Below, in pieces: positions 1 to 8,637 of a stretch of DNA of 38,465 nt. How positions within the stretch are numbered: the first letter of the stretch is position 1; the number at the start of each line of letters is the position of its first letter. Origin of the DNA: Streptomyces sp. rh34 (lineage in GTDB: Bacteria > Actinomycetota > Actinomycetes > Streptomycetales > Streptomycetaceae); NCBI RefSeq assembly GCF_002551245.1, contig NZ_NTGZ01000042.1:1-38465 (forward strand), given 5' to 3'. A model generated the notes under the pieces. That model was not told the DNA's origin and searched no databases. It saw nothing but the letters and a program-made list of their open reading frames with translations. The translations under genes were made by a program, and so were the position numbers.

Positions 1-1058
1 CGCACGCCCTGTACCGGCGCGGGCCGCACTGGACCTGGCTGGCCCGGCGCGGCCTTCTCGGCGCCGTCGCCTCCGTACCGCCCCTCGAAGGCCTCCGCAT
101 CCGTTTTCGCCGTGCGGGAGCGGCCCGCCGGACCCCGCCCGTGGCCCTGCTGCGGCTCGCCCGCCGGGCCCCCCGCACCGCCCCGGTGGACGACGCCTTC
201 CTGGAGTGGGCCACCGGACAGGTCGGCGAGGAGGGCGCCCGCGCCGCCGCGAACTTCGCCGCCACCGCGCTGTTCCACCACGACCCCGGGTCGCTCTCCG
301 CCCGGTTCGTCCAGGAGCGCCTGCACCGCCTGGCCTCCTTCCCGCCCGAGGCCCACTACCCGGTGGGCGGCTGGGCGCCGCTCGTCGAGCGGCTGGCCGG
401 CCACGCCCGGGGCCTCGGGGTCGGCATCGAGACCGCGGCCCGCGTCGACACCCGGACGCTCGGCGAGCTGGCCCGTACCGGACCGGTCGTCGTCGCCACC
501 TCCCTCGACTCCGCCCGCGTCCTCCTCGACGACGCGTCCCTCACCTGGGAGAGCGGCCGCACCGTCCTGCTGGACCTGGCGGTGCGCACCCGGCGCGGCG
601 ACGCGTTCGCCGTGTCGGACCTGGACGCGCCCGGCTGGCTGGAGCGGTTCACCGCCCAGGATCCCGGCCTCGCCCCGGCCGGCGAACAACTGCTCCAGGG
701 CCAGTTCCCGATCGGCCCCGACGGGCGCAGGGCGGAAGGGACCGCGCGGGCCGGGGAACTCCTCGACCTCGGCTTCCCGGGCTGGCGCGAGCGCACCACC
801 TGGCGCGTCGAGGCACTCGCCGACGGCCGCACCGGAGCCGTCGACCGACCCGGCACCACCTGGCGGGACCGGCCCTCCGTCGTCCGGGGCGACGGCATCT
901 TCCTGGCGGGCGACCAGGTCGCCACCCCGGGGCTCCTCAGCGAGGTCTCCTTCACCAGCGGCCTCGAGGCCGCACTGCTCGCCGTGAAGGCCGCCGGCCC
1001 GCGCTCCCGGACGGGGCCCGGGAGCGGGCCGAACGGGGTTGACCTCAAGCAAACTTGA
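1..1058 (+). CDS. FAD-dependent oxidoreductase, C-terminal part (5' end outside window)
   Basis: The frame is open from the first complete codon at position 3, so the gene starts upstream and only about 351 C-terminal residues are visible. The clearest signature is near the C-terminus, where GDGIFLAGDQVATPGLLSEV resembles the closing FAD-binding segment of flavin amine-oxidase or phytoene-desaturase-like proteins: a Gly-Asp that contacts the ribityl chain, then a helix. The N-terminal Rossmann GxGxxG motif is not in view, so substrate and subfamily cannot be set. The stop codon lies inside the SoxR-type palindrome that precedes the next gene. Family call is inferred from this one motif and general composition. 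Confidence 0.7.
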   Translation, partial: HALYRRGPHWTWLARRGLLGAVASVPPLEGLRIRFRRAGAARRTPPVALLRLARRAPRTAPVDDAFLEWATGQVGEEGARAAANFAATALFHHDPGSLSARFVQERLHRLASFPPEAHYPVGGWAPLVERLAGHARGLGVGIETAARVDTRTLGELARTGPVVVATSLDSARVLLDDASLTWESGRTVLLDLAVRTRRGDAFAVSDLDAPGWLERFTAQDPGLAPAGEQLLQGQFPIGPDGRRAEGTARAGELLDLGFPGWRERTTWRVEALADGRTGAVDRPGTTWRDRPSVVRGDGIFLAGDQVATPGLLSEVSFTSGLEAALLAVKAAGPRSRTGPGSGPNGVDLKQT

Positions 1059-1066
1059 GGTACGAG
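1039..1066 (+). promoter_or_regulatory. SoxR box in a MerR-type promoter
   Basis: Positions 1042-1061 read ACCTCAAGCAAACTTGAGGT: perfect 8-bp arms around a 4-nt centre. The arms CCTCAAG/CTTGAGG are those of the classical SoxR box. A TTGACC -35-like hexamer (1039-1044) leads into the box and a TACGAG -10-like hexamer (1061-1066) follows, the layout expected when a MerR-family activator untwists a promoter. The next gene encodes a quinone oxidoreductase, a known type of SoxR target in Streptomyces. Confidence 0.8.
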
Positions 1067-1123
1067 AGTGGGGGCACAGCCCGCGGCGGGCACAGCCCGC
1101 CGCGCGACCCCAGGGAGCCCGTC

Positions 1124-2125
1124 ATGCACGCCGTACGCCTTCACGCCTTCGGCCCCGCCGAGAACCTCGTGTACGAGAGGACCGAGGACCCCGTCCCCGG
1201 TCCCGGCCAGGTCCGTATCGCCGTGGCCGCGGCCGGGGTGCACCTCCTGGACACCGTTCTGCGGGAAGGGGAGCGCGGCCCCTATCCGGAGCCCGTCGGC
1301 CTCCCCACCGTCCCCGGGCGGGAGGTCGCCGGAACCGTCGAGTCGGTGGGCGAGGGCGCCGACGCGGCCTGGCTCGGCAAGCGCGTCGTCGCCCACATCG
1401 GCATGGCGCCCGGCGGGTACGCCGAGCTCACCGTCACCGAGGCCGACCGGCTCCACGAGATCCCCGAGGGGCTCGACGCCGCCGGGGCCGTCGCCATGAT
1501 CGGCACCGGCCGCACCGCCCTCGGCATCCTCGGGTTCACCCCGCTCGGCCCGGATTCCGTGGTCGTCGTCACCGCGGCGGCGGGCGGGATCGGCACCCTT
1601 CTCGTCCAGTACGCGAAGAACGCGGGGGCCACCGTGATCGCCCTGGCCGGAGGCCCGGCGAAGGTGGCCAGGTCTCAGGCCGAAGGCGCCGACCTGGCCC
1701 TCGACTACACCCGCCCCGACTGGCCGCGCCCGGCCCGTGAACACCTCGACGCGGCGGGGCTGCGGGCCACCGTCGTCTACGACGCCGTCGGCGGGACCAC
1801 CGCCCGCGCCGCCGTGGACCTCCTCGGCCCCGGCGGGCGGCACGTGGTCTACGGCTGGTCGGGCGAGGGGCTCCTCGGCGGGGGCCCGCTCACCTTCACC
1901 GCCGAGGAGCTGGCGGAACGCGCCATCACGTCCGGGTCCGTCCTCGGGCCTCGGATGACCGAGAAGGGCGGCGGTCTGCGCGCGCTGGAGACCCGTGCCC
2001 TGGCCGAGGCGGCGGCCGGCCGGCTGCGGCCCGCCGTTCAGCGCTTCCCGCTCGCCGAGGCCGCCGCCGCGCACCGCGCGCTGGAGACCCGGGGCACGAT
2101 GGGCAAGGTGGTCCTGGAGCCGTAG
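1124..2125 (+). CDS. NAD(P)H:quinone oxidoreductase, zinc-independent MDR family
   Basis: Protein of 333 aa in the medium-chain dehydrogenase/reductase superfamily. The N-terminal GroES-like domain is followed by a Rossmann domain whose nucleotide-binding motif is AAAGGIGTLLVQYAKNAGA (about residues 150-170), with the AxxGGxG pattern of quinone oxidoreductases. The cysteine and histidine ligands of zinc alcohol dehydrogenases are absent, so it should reduce quinones or related electrophiles with NADPH. I chose the ATG at 1124 because GGGAG lies 7-12 nt upstream and the protein then begins MHAVRLHAFG, typical of the family. The upstream SoxR box suggests induction by redox-cycling compounds, including endogenous antibiotics. 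Length is normal. Confidence 0.88.
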   Translation: MHAVRLHAFGPAENLVYERTEDPVPGPGQVRIAVAAAGVHLLDTVLREGERGPYPEPVGLPTVPGREVAGTVESVGEGADAAWLGKRVVAHIGMAPGGYAELTVTEADRLHEIPEGLDAAGAVAMIGTGRTALGILGFTPLGPDSVVVVTAAAGGIGTLLVQYAKNAGATVIALAGGPAKVARSQAEGADLALDYTRPDWPRPAREHLDAAGLRATVVYDAVGGTTARAAVDLLGPGGRHVVYGWSGEGLLGGGPLTFTAEELAERAITSGSVLGPRMTEKGGGLRALETRALAEAAAGRLRPAVQRFPLAEAAAAHRALETRGTMGKVVLEP

Positions 2126-2170
2126 TCAGGACCTGTGCCCCGTCGGCCCCGGACGAGCCCTGACCCCTCC

Positions 2171-2215
2171 CACCGGACGGACCAGGGCCCCGTCCGGTGC
2201 GGCCCGGGCCGCACC
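2171..2215. terminator. Overlapping hairpins between convergent genes
   Basis: CACCGGACGG (2171-2180) pairs perfectly with CCGTCCGGTG (2190-2199). It overlaps a second self-complementary stretch at 2196-2215. It lies between the convergent stop codons at 2125 and 2275. No T-run follows, as is common in Streptomyces. Confidence 0.6.
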
Positions 2216-2274
2216 ATGCTCTCCCCCGGCCCCCGGCCGCCGAACCCGACCCCGGTACCGGCCCCCGCCCGCGC

Positions 2275-3189
2275 TCACCTCCCCAGCAACCGCCGCGCGA
2301 TCTCCGCGTGGTCGGGGGAGATCCGGCCCTCCCCACTCTCCGCCGCCCACAGCCCGTTCTGGAGCACCCGCCCCAGCGTCCAGGCCCGCGCCCGCTCCCG
2401 CTCCAGGCCCAGCGCCTCCGTCAGCGCGTCGAACCGCCACAGCACCTCGTCCGCGTCGAAGAGGTTGTCCAGCGCCGGGAACAGCTCGAAGCCCGGGTCC
2501 CCCGCGAGCGGTTTCGGGTCGAGCGCCACCCACTCCCCGGCCCGCCCCGCGTCCGCGCGCCCGGCCAGGATGTTGTCGTAGTGCAGGTCCCAGTGCAGCA
2601 GCCGGTCCCCCGGCTCCGCCACGACCTCCCGAACCGCCGCCGCGCAGTCCGCGATCAGCCTCCGGTCCGCGGCGTCGGCCAGCAGGCCCACCCTCTCCGG
2701 CACCTCCGCGAGCATCCGCTCCGCCACATCGCCCAGCGTGCGCAGCCCCTCCGGCGCGGGTACCGCCACCAGCCGGGCCAGCACCGCGCCGAGAGCCGTC
2801 ACCGCCTCCCGCACATCGGCCTCGCCGGACAACGGCCGCCGCTCGTCGAGCCGTTCCAGCAGCATCGCACCGGTCTCCGGGTCATGGCCGAGCAGCTCCA
2901 CCGCCCCGGCCCCCGCGGCGGTCCACGCCCGCAGCGCGACCGGTTCGTCCGCCGTCTCCTCGTCCACCGACCGGAGCTTCAGCGCGGCGGGCCGCCCGTC
3001 CGCCTTGCGCACCACCGGCAGGACCAGCGCGCACACCCCGTACATCGACGGGCCGTCCGGCCGCAGTCCCCACCGCTCCAGACACCGCTCCGCGAGGCCG
3101 GGCAGGGCGGCGACGAAAGCCCGGCCGGCCGCTCCGTTCCAGCGGTCCTGAGAGGCGATCAGTTCGTCGGGGACATGGAGGTCGATCAC
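2275..3189 (-). CDS. Aminoglycoside O-phosphotransferase, APH(6)/hydroxyurea phosphotransferase family
   Basis: Protein of 304 aa. The Brenner motif HWDLHYDNIL (about residues 198-207) carries the catalytic Asp and metal-binding Asn, and DPKPLAGDPGFEL (about 223-235) carries the metal-binding Asp of the APH(6)/Hur family (PF04655 from memory), whose members phosphorylate streptomycin or hydroxyurea. The N-terminal lobe includes ALKLRSVDEE, likely holding the ATP-binding lysine. The start is placed at MIDLHVPDEL. Many actinomycete members are housekeeping paralogues of unknown substrate, so resistance is not assured. It is divergent from the DAO oxidase with about 117 bp between them. Confidence 0.8.
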   Translation of the reverse strand: MIDLHVPDELIASQDRWNGAAGRAFVAALPGLAERCLERWGLRPDGPSMYGVCALVLPVVRKADGRPAALKLRSVDEETADEPVALRAWTAAGAGAVELLGHDPETGAMLLERLDERRPLSGEADVREAVTALGAVLARLVAVPAPEGLRTLGDVAERMLAEVPERVGLLADAADRRLIADCAAAVREVVAEPGDRLLHWDLHYDNILAGRADAGRAGEWVALDPKPLAGDPGFELFPALDNLFDADEVLWRFDALTEALGLERERARAWTLGRVLQNGLWAAESGEGRISPDHAEIARRLLGR

Positions 3190-3306
3190 CCGCCGATCCT
3201 AAGACGTGACCCATCGGGCCAAGACGGAACAACCCCGCGCGCAGTAACGTCCCGCCACACGTACGCTCGGCATCTCACCGGACCGGGCAGGGACACCAGG
3301 GGCATC

Positions 3307-4707
3307 ATGAGCACCGTCAGTACCGTCGTCGGCGGCATATCGTTCTGGTACGCGCGGGAGGGCACCCCCGCCCCGCGCGAACCCCTCCCCGGCGACACGA
3401 GCGTCGACGTCTGCATCGTCGGCGGCGGCTACACCGGGCTCTGGACGGCGTACTACCTGAAGAAGGCCGTCCCCTTCCTCAACATCACCGTCCTGGAAGC
3501 CAAGTTCTGCGGCTACGGGGCCTCCGGCCGTAACGGCGGCTGGCTGTACAACGGCATCGCGGGCCGCGACCGGTACGCCAAGCTGCACGGCCACGACGCC
3601 GCCGTACGGCTCCAGAAGGCGATGAACGACACCGTCGGCGAGGTCGTGAGGACCGCCGCCGAGGAGAAGATCGACGCCGACATCCACCAGGGCGGCGTCC
3701 TGGAGGTGGCCCACACCCCCTCCCAGCTCGCCCGTCTCAAGGACTTCCACAGCGTCGAGATCGCCTTCGGGGAGAGTGACCGGGTCCTGCGCGGCGCCCG
3801 CGAGACCGCCGAGCGCGTCCATGTGACCGGGGCCGTCGGCTCGACCTGGACCCCGCACGGCGCCCGGCTGCACCCGGCCAAGCTGGTCAAGGGCCTCGCG
3901 GACGTGGTGGAGGCGCTCGGCGTGACCCTCCACGAGTCGACGCCGGTCACCGAGATCAAGCCCAAGCACGCCGTGACGCCCTACGGCACGGTCCGCGCTC
4001 CGTACGTCCTGCGCTGCACCGAGGGCTTCACCGCGAGCCTCAAGGGGCAGAAGCGCACCTGGCTCCCGATGAACTCCTCCATGATCGTCACCGAGCCGCT
4101 GCCCGCCCGGATCTGGGACACGATCGGGTGGGAGGGCCGCGAGACCCTCGGCGACATGGCCCACGCCTACTTCTACGCCCAGCGCACCGCGGACGACCGC
4201 ATCGCGCTCGGCGGGCGCGGCCACCCGTACCGCTTCGGCTCGGCCACCGACAACGACGGCCGCACCCGGCCCGCCACCGTGGCCGCCCTGCGCGACCTGA
4301 TGGTCCGGCTCTTCCCCACCACGGCGGGCGTCCACGTCGACCACGCCTGGTCCGGCGTCCTCGGCGTCCCGCGCGACTGGTGCGCCACGGTCACCCTGGA
4401 CCGCTCCACGGGGCTGGGCTGGGCGGGCGGTTACGTCGGCTCCGGCGTCGCCACCGCCAACCTCGCCGCCCGCACCCTGCGCGACCTGATCCAGCAGGAC
4501 TCCGGGCAGGCGGGCCCGACGGATCTGACCACCCTGCCGTGGGTGAACCACAAGGTCCGCCGCTGGGAGCCGGAGCCCTTCCGCTGGCTCGGCGTCCACG
4601 GCATGTACGCGGCCTACCGCGCCGCCGACCGCCGCGAGAGCACCTCGCCGCGCCCCGGCACGGACCCCGTCGCCAGGGTGGCGGACCGCATCGCGGGCCG
4701 TCACTGA
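3307..4707 (+). CDS. FAD-dependent oxidoreductase of the DAO family (amino acid or polyamine oxidase-like)
   Basis: Protein of 466 aa. The dinucleotide-binding fold appears at about residues 34-55 as VCIVGGGYTGLWTAYYLKK, followed by an acidic LEAKFCGYGASGRNGGW segment that contacts FAD in glycine oxidase/gamma-glutamylputrescine oxidase-like DAO proteins. Near the C-terminus GLGWAGGYVGSGVATANLAARTL is the second FAD-binding region. Substrate is probably an amine or amino acid oxidised with O2, but cannot be fixed from sequence. The reading frame extends far upstream; I chose ATG 3307 because AGGGG precedes it and the protein begins just before the FAD-binding domain. Single gene, convergent with the MarR gene. 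Confidence 0.82.
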   Translation: MSTVSTVVGGISFWYAREGTPAPREPLPGDTSVDVCIVGGGYTGLWTAYYLKKAVPFLNITVLEAKFCGYGASGRNGGWLYNGIAGRDRYAKLHGHDAAVRLQKAMNDTVGEVVRTAAEEKIDADIHQGGVLEVAHTPSQLARLKDFHSVEIAFGESDRVLRGARETAERVHVTGAVGSTWTPHGARLHPAKLVKGLADVVEALGVTLHESTPVTEIKPKHAVTPYGTVRAPYVLRCTEGFTASLKGQKRTWLPMNSSMIVTEPLPARIWDTIGWEGRETLGDMAHAYFYAQRTADDRIALGGRGHPYRFGSATDNDGRTRPATVAALRDLMVRLFPTTAGVHVDHAWSGVLGVPRDWCATVTLDRSTGLGWAGGYVGSGVATANLAARTLRDLIQQDSGQAGPTDLTTLPWVNHKVRRWEPEPFRWLGVHGMYAAYRAADRRESTSPRPGTDPVARVADRIAGRH

Positions 4708-4750
4708 GCCACCGGCACCCGGCCTTCGGCCCCCAGCCCCTGGCCGCGCT

Positions 4751-5197
4751 TCAGTCGCGCGGCCAGGGCCGCCCGTCGAGACGCTCGATGGAGAGGTTCA
4801 GGCGACTGAGGGAGTCGGCGAGTTGCTGGGCCTCCTCGGGGGGCCAGTCCGTGAGGACCTTCGCGAGGCCCGCCAGATTCCGGCTCCGGTCGTTGTCGAG
4901 GCGGCGTTCGCCCTCCTCGGTGATGGCGAACTTGCGGGCGATGCCGCCGTCGGGGTCCGGGATGCGCTCGACGACCCCGGCCCGCAGCATCGCGGCGGTC
5001 TGCCGGTTGAGCGTGGAGGCGTCCAGACGGAAGGCGTCGCCGAGCTGGCCGATGGACATGGGCCCCTCCACCTGGATCCGGCTGAGCAGGATGTAGGCGG
5101 ATCGGTCGAGCTGCCAGTCCACGCGCGGGGTGACCATGTGCATGTACCGGCCGAGCAGCATCGTCTCGCGTTCGATCCGGTCGATGTGCTTGTCCAC
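4751..5197 (-). CDS. MarR-family transcriptional regulator
   Basis: Protein of 148 aa with the MarR winged-helix layout. An N-terminal dimerisation helix is followed by HTH GPMSIGQLGDAFRLDASTLNRQTAAM (about residues 50-75), a wing with RIPDPDGGIARKFAITEEG, and a C-terminal helix pair. The GTG at 5197 is preferred because AAGGAAG lies 6 nt upstream; a much longer open frame exists but is antisense to the pump gene. It is divergent from the MFS gene, and the shared intergenic region holds two tandem palindromes, the standard arrangement for a MarR repressor controlling itself and an efflux pump. The ligand is unknown. Confidence 0.88.
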   Translation of the reverse strand: MDKHIDRIERETMLLGRYMHMVTPRVDWQLDRSAYILLSRIQVEGPMSIGQLGDAFRLDASTLNRQTAAMLRAGVVERIPDPDGGIARKFAITEEGERRLDNDRSRNLAGLAKVLTDWPPEEAQQLADSLSRLNLSIERLDGRPWPRD

Positions 5198-5234
5198 GCG
5201 CTGCTTCCTTCGTCGAACAGGTCTCTCACGATAG

Positions 5235-5268
5235 ATGTGCATGATGCACATGCTATGCATGATGCACA
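5235..5268. promoter_or_regulatory. Two tandem palindromic operators between marR-type gene and MFS gene
   Basis: Site 1 (5235-5251) is a perfect 8-bp inverted repeat, ATGTGCAT-G-ATGCACAT. Site 2 (5254-5268), TATGCATGATGCACA, has the same core with one mismatched arm position. Centres are 18 bp apart. Only these sites and an AT-richer stretch occupy the region between divergent starts at 5197 and 5382, so binding could control both genes. Confidence 0.78.
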
Positions 5269-5381
5269 ATCCGTGTATCTTGCATAGTCGAACACCGGGA
5301 GCGCGGCCCGAGAACGCGGCCCGAGAACGAACGACCCGAACGAACGACAGGCCCGGAAGGGCACAAGGGAGAGCAGCACCC

Positions 5382-6851
5382 GTGGAGAGTTCACCCCCCG
5401 CATCCCGCCCGGGAGGCGTGGTCGGCATCCTGGCCTTCGCCGGCATCGTGGCGGCACTCACCCAGACCCTGGTGGTGCCGCTGATCGCGGAGCTGCCGAA
5501 GATGTTCGACACCTCCGCGTCGAACGCCTCCTGGGTGATCACCGCCACCCTGCTGGCCGCCGCCGTGGCCACGCCCGTCGCCGGCCGGCTCGGCGACATG
5601 TACGGCAAGCGGCGCATGCTGCTCGTCTCGCTCGTCCCGCTGGTCCTCGGCTCGGTGGTCTGCGCCCTGTCCTCGTCGGTGGTCCCGATGATCGCCGGGC
5701 GCGGTCTCCAGGGCCTGGGCATGGGCGTGGTCCCGCTGGGCATCAGCCTGCTGCGTGACGTGGTGCCGGCCGAGAAGCTCGGCCCGTCCATCGCGATCAT
5801 GAGCGCCTCGATGGGCGTGGGCGGCGCGCTGGGCCTGCCGTTCGCCGCCGCCGTCGCGGAGAACACCAGCTGGCGGGCGCTGTTCTGGGTGGTCGCCGTG
5901 CTGGCCCTGGCGGTCGGCGCGCTCATCCTGGCCCTGGTCCCCGGGGACCGCCCGGCCACCAGGTCCGCCAGCTTCGACCTGCTCGGGGCCGTCGGCCTCG
6001 GCGCCGCCCTGATCTGTCTGCTGCTCGCCGTCTCCAAGGGCGCCGACTGGGGCTGGGGCAGCGCCACCACGCTCACCCTCTTCGCCGCCGTGCTGGTGCT
6101 GCTGCCCGCCTGGGGCTGGTGGGAACTGCGCCTCAGCGAACCCCTGGTCGACCTGCGCGTCACCGCCCGCCCCCAGGTCCTGATGACGAACACGGCCTCG
6201 ATCCTGGTCGGCTTCGCGATGTACGCGCAGTCCCTCGTCGTGCCCCAGCTGCTCCAGCTGCCCGAGGCCACCGGCTACGGCCTGGGCCAGTCGATGCTGG
6301 CGATGGGCCTGTGGATGGCCCCGGCGGGCCTGATGATGATGGCGATGTCCCCGGTCGGCGCGAAGCTGTCCGCCGCCAAGGGCCCGAAGGTCACCCTGGC
6401 CGTCGGCAGCCTCCTCATCGCCGCCGGCTACGGCCTGTCCGTCCCGCTGATCGGCGCGGACTCCCCGTGGAGCCTGCTGATCGTCACCCTCGTCTGCAAC
6501 TCCGGCGTCGGCTTCGCCTACGGGGCGATGCCCGCGCTCGTCATGAGCGCGGTGCCCCGGTCCGAGACCGCGTCGGCGAACAGCTTCAACGCCCTGATGC
6601 GCTCGATCGGCACGTCCTTCGCGGCGGCGGTCATCGGCGTGGTCCTGGCCCGGATGACCACGGACTTCGGCGGCTTCCCGCTGGCCTCGCAGAACGGCTT
6701 CCGCGTCGCGATGCTCATCGGCTGCGGGGTGGGCCTCGCGGCGGCGGTCGTCGCCGCGCTCATCCCCGTACGCCCGGCGACCGGGCCGCCGCGGCCGGCC
6801 GCGGCGAACGGTCCCGCAGGGGTGCCGGAGGCCTCGGAGTCCACGGCCTGA
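5382..6851 (+). CDS. MFS drug efflux transporter, DHA2-like
   Basis: Protein of 489 aa made of hydrophobic helices, with MFS motif A in the loop after the second helix (GRLGDMYGKRRM, about residues 66-77) and a proline/glycine-rich motif C-like segment (ASMGVGGALGLPFAAAV). Length fits the 12-14-helix DHA families that extrude drugs by proton antiport; DHA2 is my preference, since helices continue past residue 450. The start is GTG 5382, with AAGGGAGAG upstream; a longer frame runs back through the operators and is rejected. It is probably derepressed when the MarR protein binds a ligand. Confidence 0.83.
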   Translation: MESSPPASRPGGVVGILAFAGIVAALTQTLVVPLIAELPKMFDTSASNASWVITATLLAAAVATPVAGRLGDMYGKRRMLLVSLVPLVLGSVVCALSSSVVPMIAGRGLQGLGMGVVPLGISLLRDVVPAEKLGPSIAIMSASMGVGGALGLPFAAAVAENTSWRALFWVVAVLALAVGALILALVPGDRPATRSASFDLLGAVGLGAALICLLLAVSKGADWGWGSATTLTLFAAVLVLLPAWGWWELRLSEPLVDLRVTARPQVLMTNTASILVGFAMYAQSLVVPQLLQLPEATGYGLGQSMLAMGLWMAPAGLMMMAMSPVGAKLSAAKGPKVTLAVGSLLIAAGYGLSVPLIGADSPWSLLIVTLVCNSGVGFAYGAMPALVMSAVPRSETASANSFNALMRSIGTSFAAAVIGVVLARMTTDFGGFPLASQNGFRVAMLIGCGVGLAAAVVAALIPVRPATGPPRPAAANGPAGVPEASESTA

Positions 6852-6870
6852 CCGTTGCCCGCACGGAGCG

Positions 6871-6911
6871 CGGCCCGGGGTCCGACGGCTGAACCGCCGG
6901 GCCCCGGGCCG
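6871..6911. terminator. Bidirectional hairpin between MFS and FprB-like genes
   Basis: CGGCCCGGGG (6871-6880) is the exact reverse complement of CCCCGGGCCG (6902-6911), with a 21-nt loop. It sits between the convergent ends at 6851 and 6952, so it can terminate both. Confidence 0.6.
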
Positions 6912-6951
6912 GACTTCGTACGGTGACCGGCGCCGCGTTCACGGCGACGGG

Positions 6952-8628
6952 TCAGCGCGTCAGTCGCAGCAGGCGCCCGGCTCTCGCCGTCGCGACCAGC
7001 TCCTCGACGGTGGCGAGCTTCACCCGGGGCCGCCCGTCGCGCCGCCCCCGGTCCCGTTCGGCACGGTCGATCGCGGCCAGGCCCCGGGCGTCCACGACCC
7101 GGCGGTTGCGCCGCCGGGCCAGACGCCGGAACGCCTTGGCGTCGCCCGTCGGGGCGGGCAGCGTCCCGGCGACCGCGTCGGCCAGGAGTGTGCCGACCGT
7201 CTCGGCCGCGCAGGTGCGGTTGGCGCCGATCCCGCCGGAGGGCCCCCGCTTGATCCAGCCGACCACATAGCCGCCGGGCAGCCCGGCGACCCGGCCGCCC
7301 TCGTGCGGGACGGTGCCCGAGGCCTCGTCGAACGGCAGCCCGGGGACCGGCAGCCCCCGGTATCCGATGGCCCGCAGCAGCATTCCGGCGGCCAGATCAG
7401 CCGCGCCCTCGCCGCCGCCGTCGGTGACCCGTACGGTGCGCGCGCCCGCGTCGCCCAGGATCTCCACCGGCTCGGAGTGGAAGCGGAGCACGATGCGCCG
7501 GTCCGCCCCTCGACCGGGCCCGGGGGACGCGGCGTCCGTCCGCACCCGGGCGAGCCCCCGGAGCACCCCGGCCCGGTCGCCCGCCCCGGCCGTGTCGATC
7601 GCCGCCCCCGCACGCGGGTCGTGGTCGTCCACGACCAGCTCCACGCCCGGCAGATGCTTCAGCGCGAGCAGTTCGGAGCGGGTGTACGCGGCGTCCTCGG
7701 GCCCCCGCCGCCCCAGCACCACCACCTCGCGGACCCGGCTCGCCCGCAGGGCCTCCAGCGCGTGGGCGGCGATGTCGGTGCCCGCGAGCGCCTCCGGGTC
7801 GGCGACCAGGATCCGGGCGACGTCGAGGGCCACGTTGCCGTTGCCCACCACGACGACCCGCTCGGCGGACAGGTCGACGCCCTGCGCGACGGCCTCCGGG
7901 TGGGCGTTGTACCAGGCGACGAACGAGGTCGCCGACAGACACCCGGGGCTGTCCTCGCCCGGGATGCCCAGCCGCCGGTCCGCCGAGGCGCCGACCGCGT
8001 AGATCACCGCGTCGTGGTGGGCGGCCAGTTCCTCCGCGGTGACGTCCCGGCCCACCTCGATGCCCAGGTGCATCCGGACCCGGGGGTGGGAGTGGAAGCG
8101 GGAGAAGGTGTCGCCGACCTTCTTCGTCGCGGGGTGGTCGGGCGCCACGCCGTACCGGACGAGCCCACCGGCCACCGGCAGCCGGTCGATCAGGGTCACC
8201 TCGGCGGCGGTGTGCAGCAGCAGGTCCTGCGCCGCGTACATCCCGGCGGGCCCGGTGCCGACGACGGCCACCCGCAGCGGCCCGAAGTCGGACGGCAGGC
8301 TGCGCCCGAAGACCGGCTCGCCCCAGACATGGAAGTTGGGCCCGTCGGCACCGGCCCCCGCGGACGGGGCCTCCTCCCCCTCGTAGTAGGCGGCGTTGAT
8401 GTCCGCGTACTCCCGCTGCCCGGCAGACAACACGTCCACCGGGAAGATCGCGTCCACCGGGCAGGCGTCCGCGCAGGCCCCGCAGTCGATGCACGCCCGG
8501 GGGTCGATGTGGAGCATCTCCGTGCTGCCGAAGGCGCGTTCCTCCGGCGTCGGGTGGATGCAGTTGACCGGGCAGACGGCCACACAGGTGGCGTCGTTGC
8601 AGCAGGTCTGGGTGATGGCGTAGGTCAT
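6952..8628 (-). CDS. fprB: Ferredoxin-NADP+ reductase with fused N-terminal ferredoxin, FprB-like
   Basis: Protein of 558 aa. The N-terminal ferredoxin domain has Cys at about 9/10, 15, 19 and 23 and a second set C46-x2-C49-x2-C52-x3-C56-P, enough for two iron-sulfur clusters. The reductase domain follows with FAD motif VAVVGTGPAGMYAAQ (about 120-134) and NADP motif VVVVGNGNVALDVARIL. This is the adrenodoxin-reductase/FprB architecture, moving electrons from NADPH through FAD to the built-in ferredoxin. It starts 9 nt after the diiron oxygenase stop, so the two are probably co-transcribed. The mycobacterial fprB gene (Rv0886) also lies beside a homologous oxygenase gene (from memory), which makes the pair a likely functional unit. 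Confidence 0.87.
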   Translation of the reverse strand: MTYAITQTCCNDATCVAVCPVNCIHPTPEERAFGSTEMLHIDPRACIDCGACADACPVDAIFPVDVLSAGQREYADINAAYYEGEEAPSAGAGADGPNFHVWGEPVFGRSLPSDFGPLRVAVVGTGPAGMYAAQDLLLHTAAEVTLIDRLPVAGGLVRYGVAPDHPATKKVGDTFSRFHSHPRVRMHLGIEVGRDVTAEELAAHHDAVIYAVGASADRRLGIPGEDSPGCLSATSFVAWYNAHPEAVAQGVDLSAERVVVVGNGNVALDVARILVADPEALAGTDIAAHALEALRASRVREVVVLGRRGPEDAAYTRSELLALKHLPGVELVVDDHDPRAGAAIDTAGAGDRAGVLRGLARVRTDAASPGPGRGADRRIVLRFHSEPVEILGDAGARTVRVTDGGGEGAADLAAGMLLRAIGYRGLPVPGLPFDEASGTVPHEGGRVAGLPGGYVVGWIKRGPSGGIGANRTCAAETVGTLLADAVAGTLPAPTGDAKAFRRLARRRNRRVVDARGLAAIDRAERDRGRRDGRPRVKLATVEELVATARAGRLLRLTR

Positions 8629-8637
8629 GGCCCCGGC

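Noticed and set aside
2275..3189. Acquired antibiotic resistance gene
   Set aside because: No mobile-element context; such kinases are common in Streptomyces cores and the substrate is unknown.
3199..4704. 501-aa open frame on the minus strand
   Set aside because: Mirror frame of the DAO oxidase gene; no motifs, composition is that of an antisense frame in GC-rich DNA.
4751..6271. 506-aa minus-strand protein fusing MarR with an upstream extension
   Set aside because: The extension is antisense to the MFS gene and crosses the operators; GTG 5197 has its own ribosome binding site.
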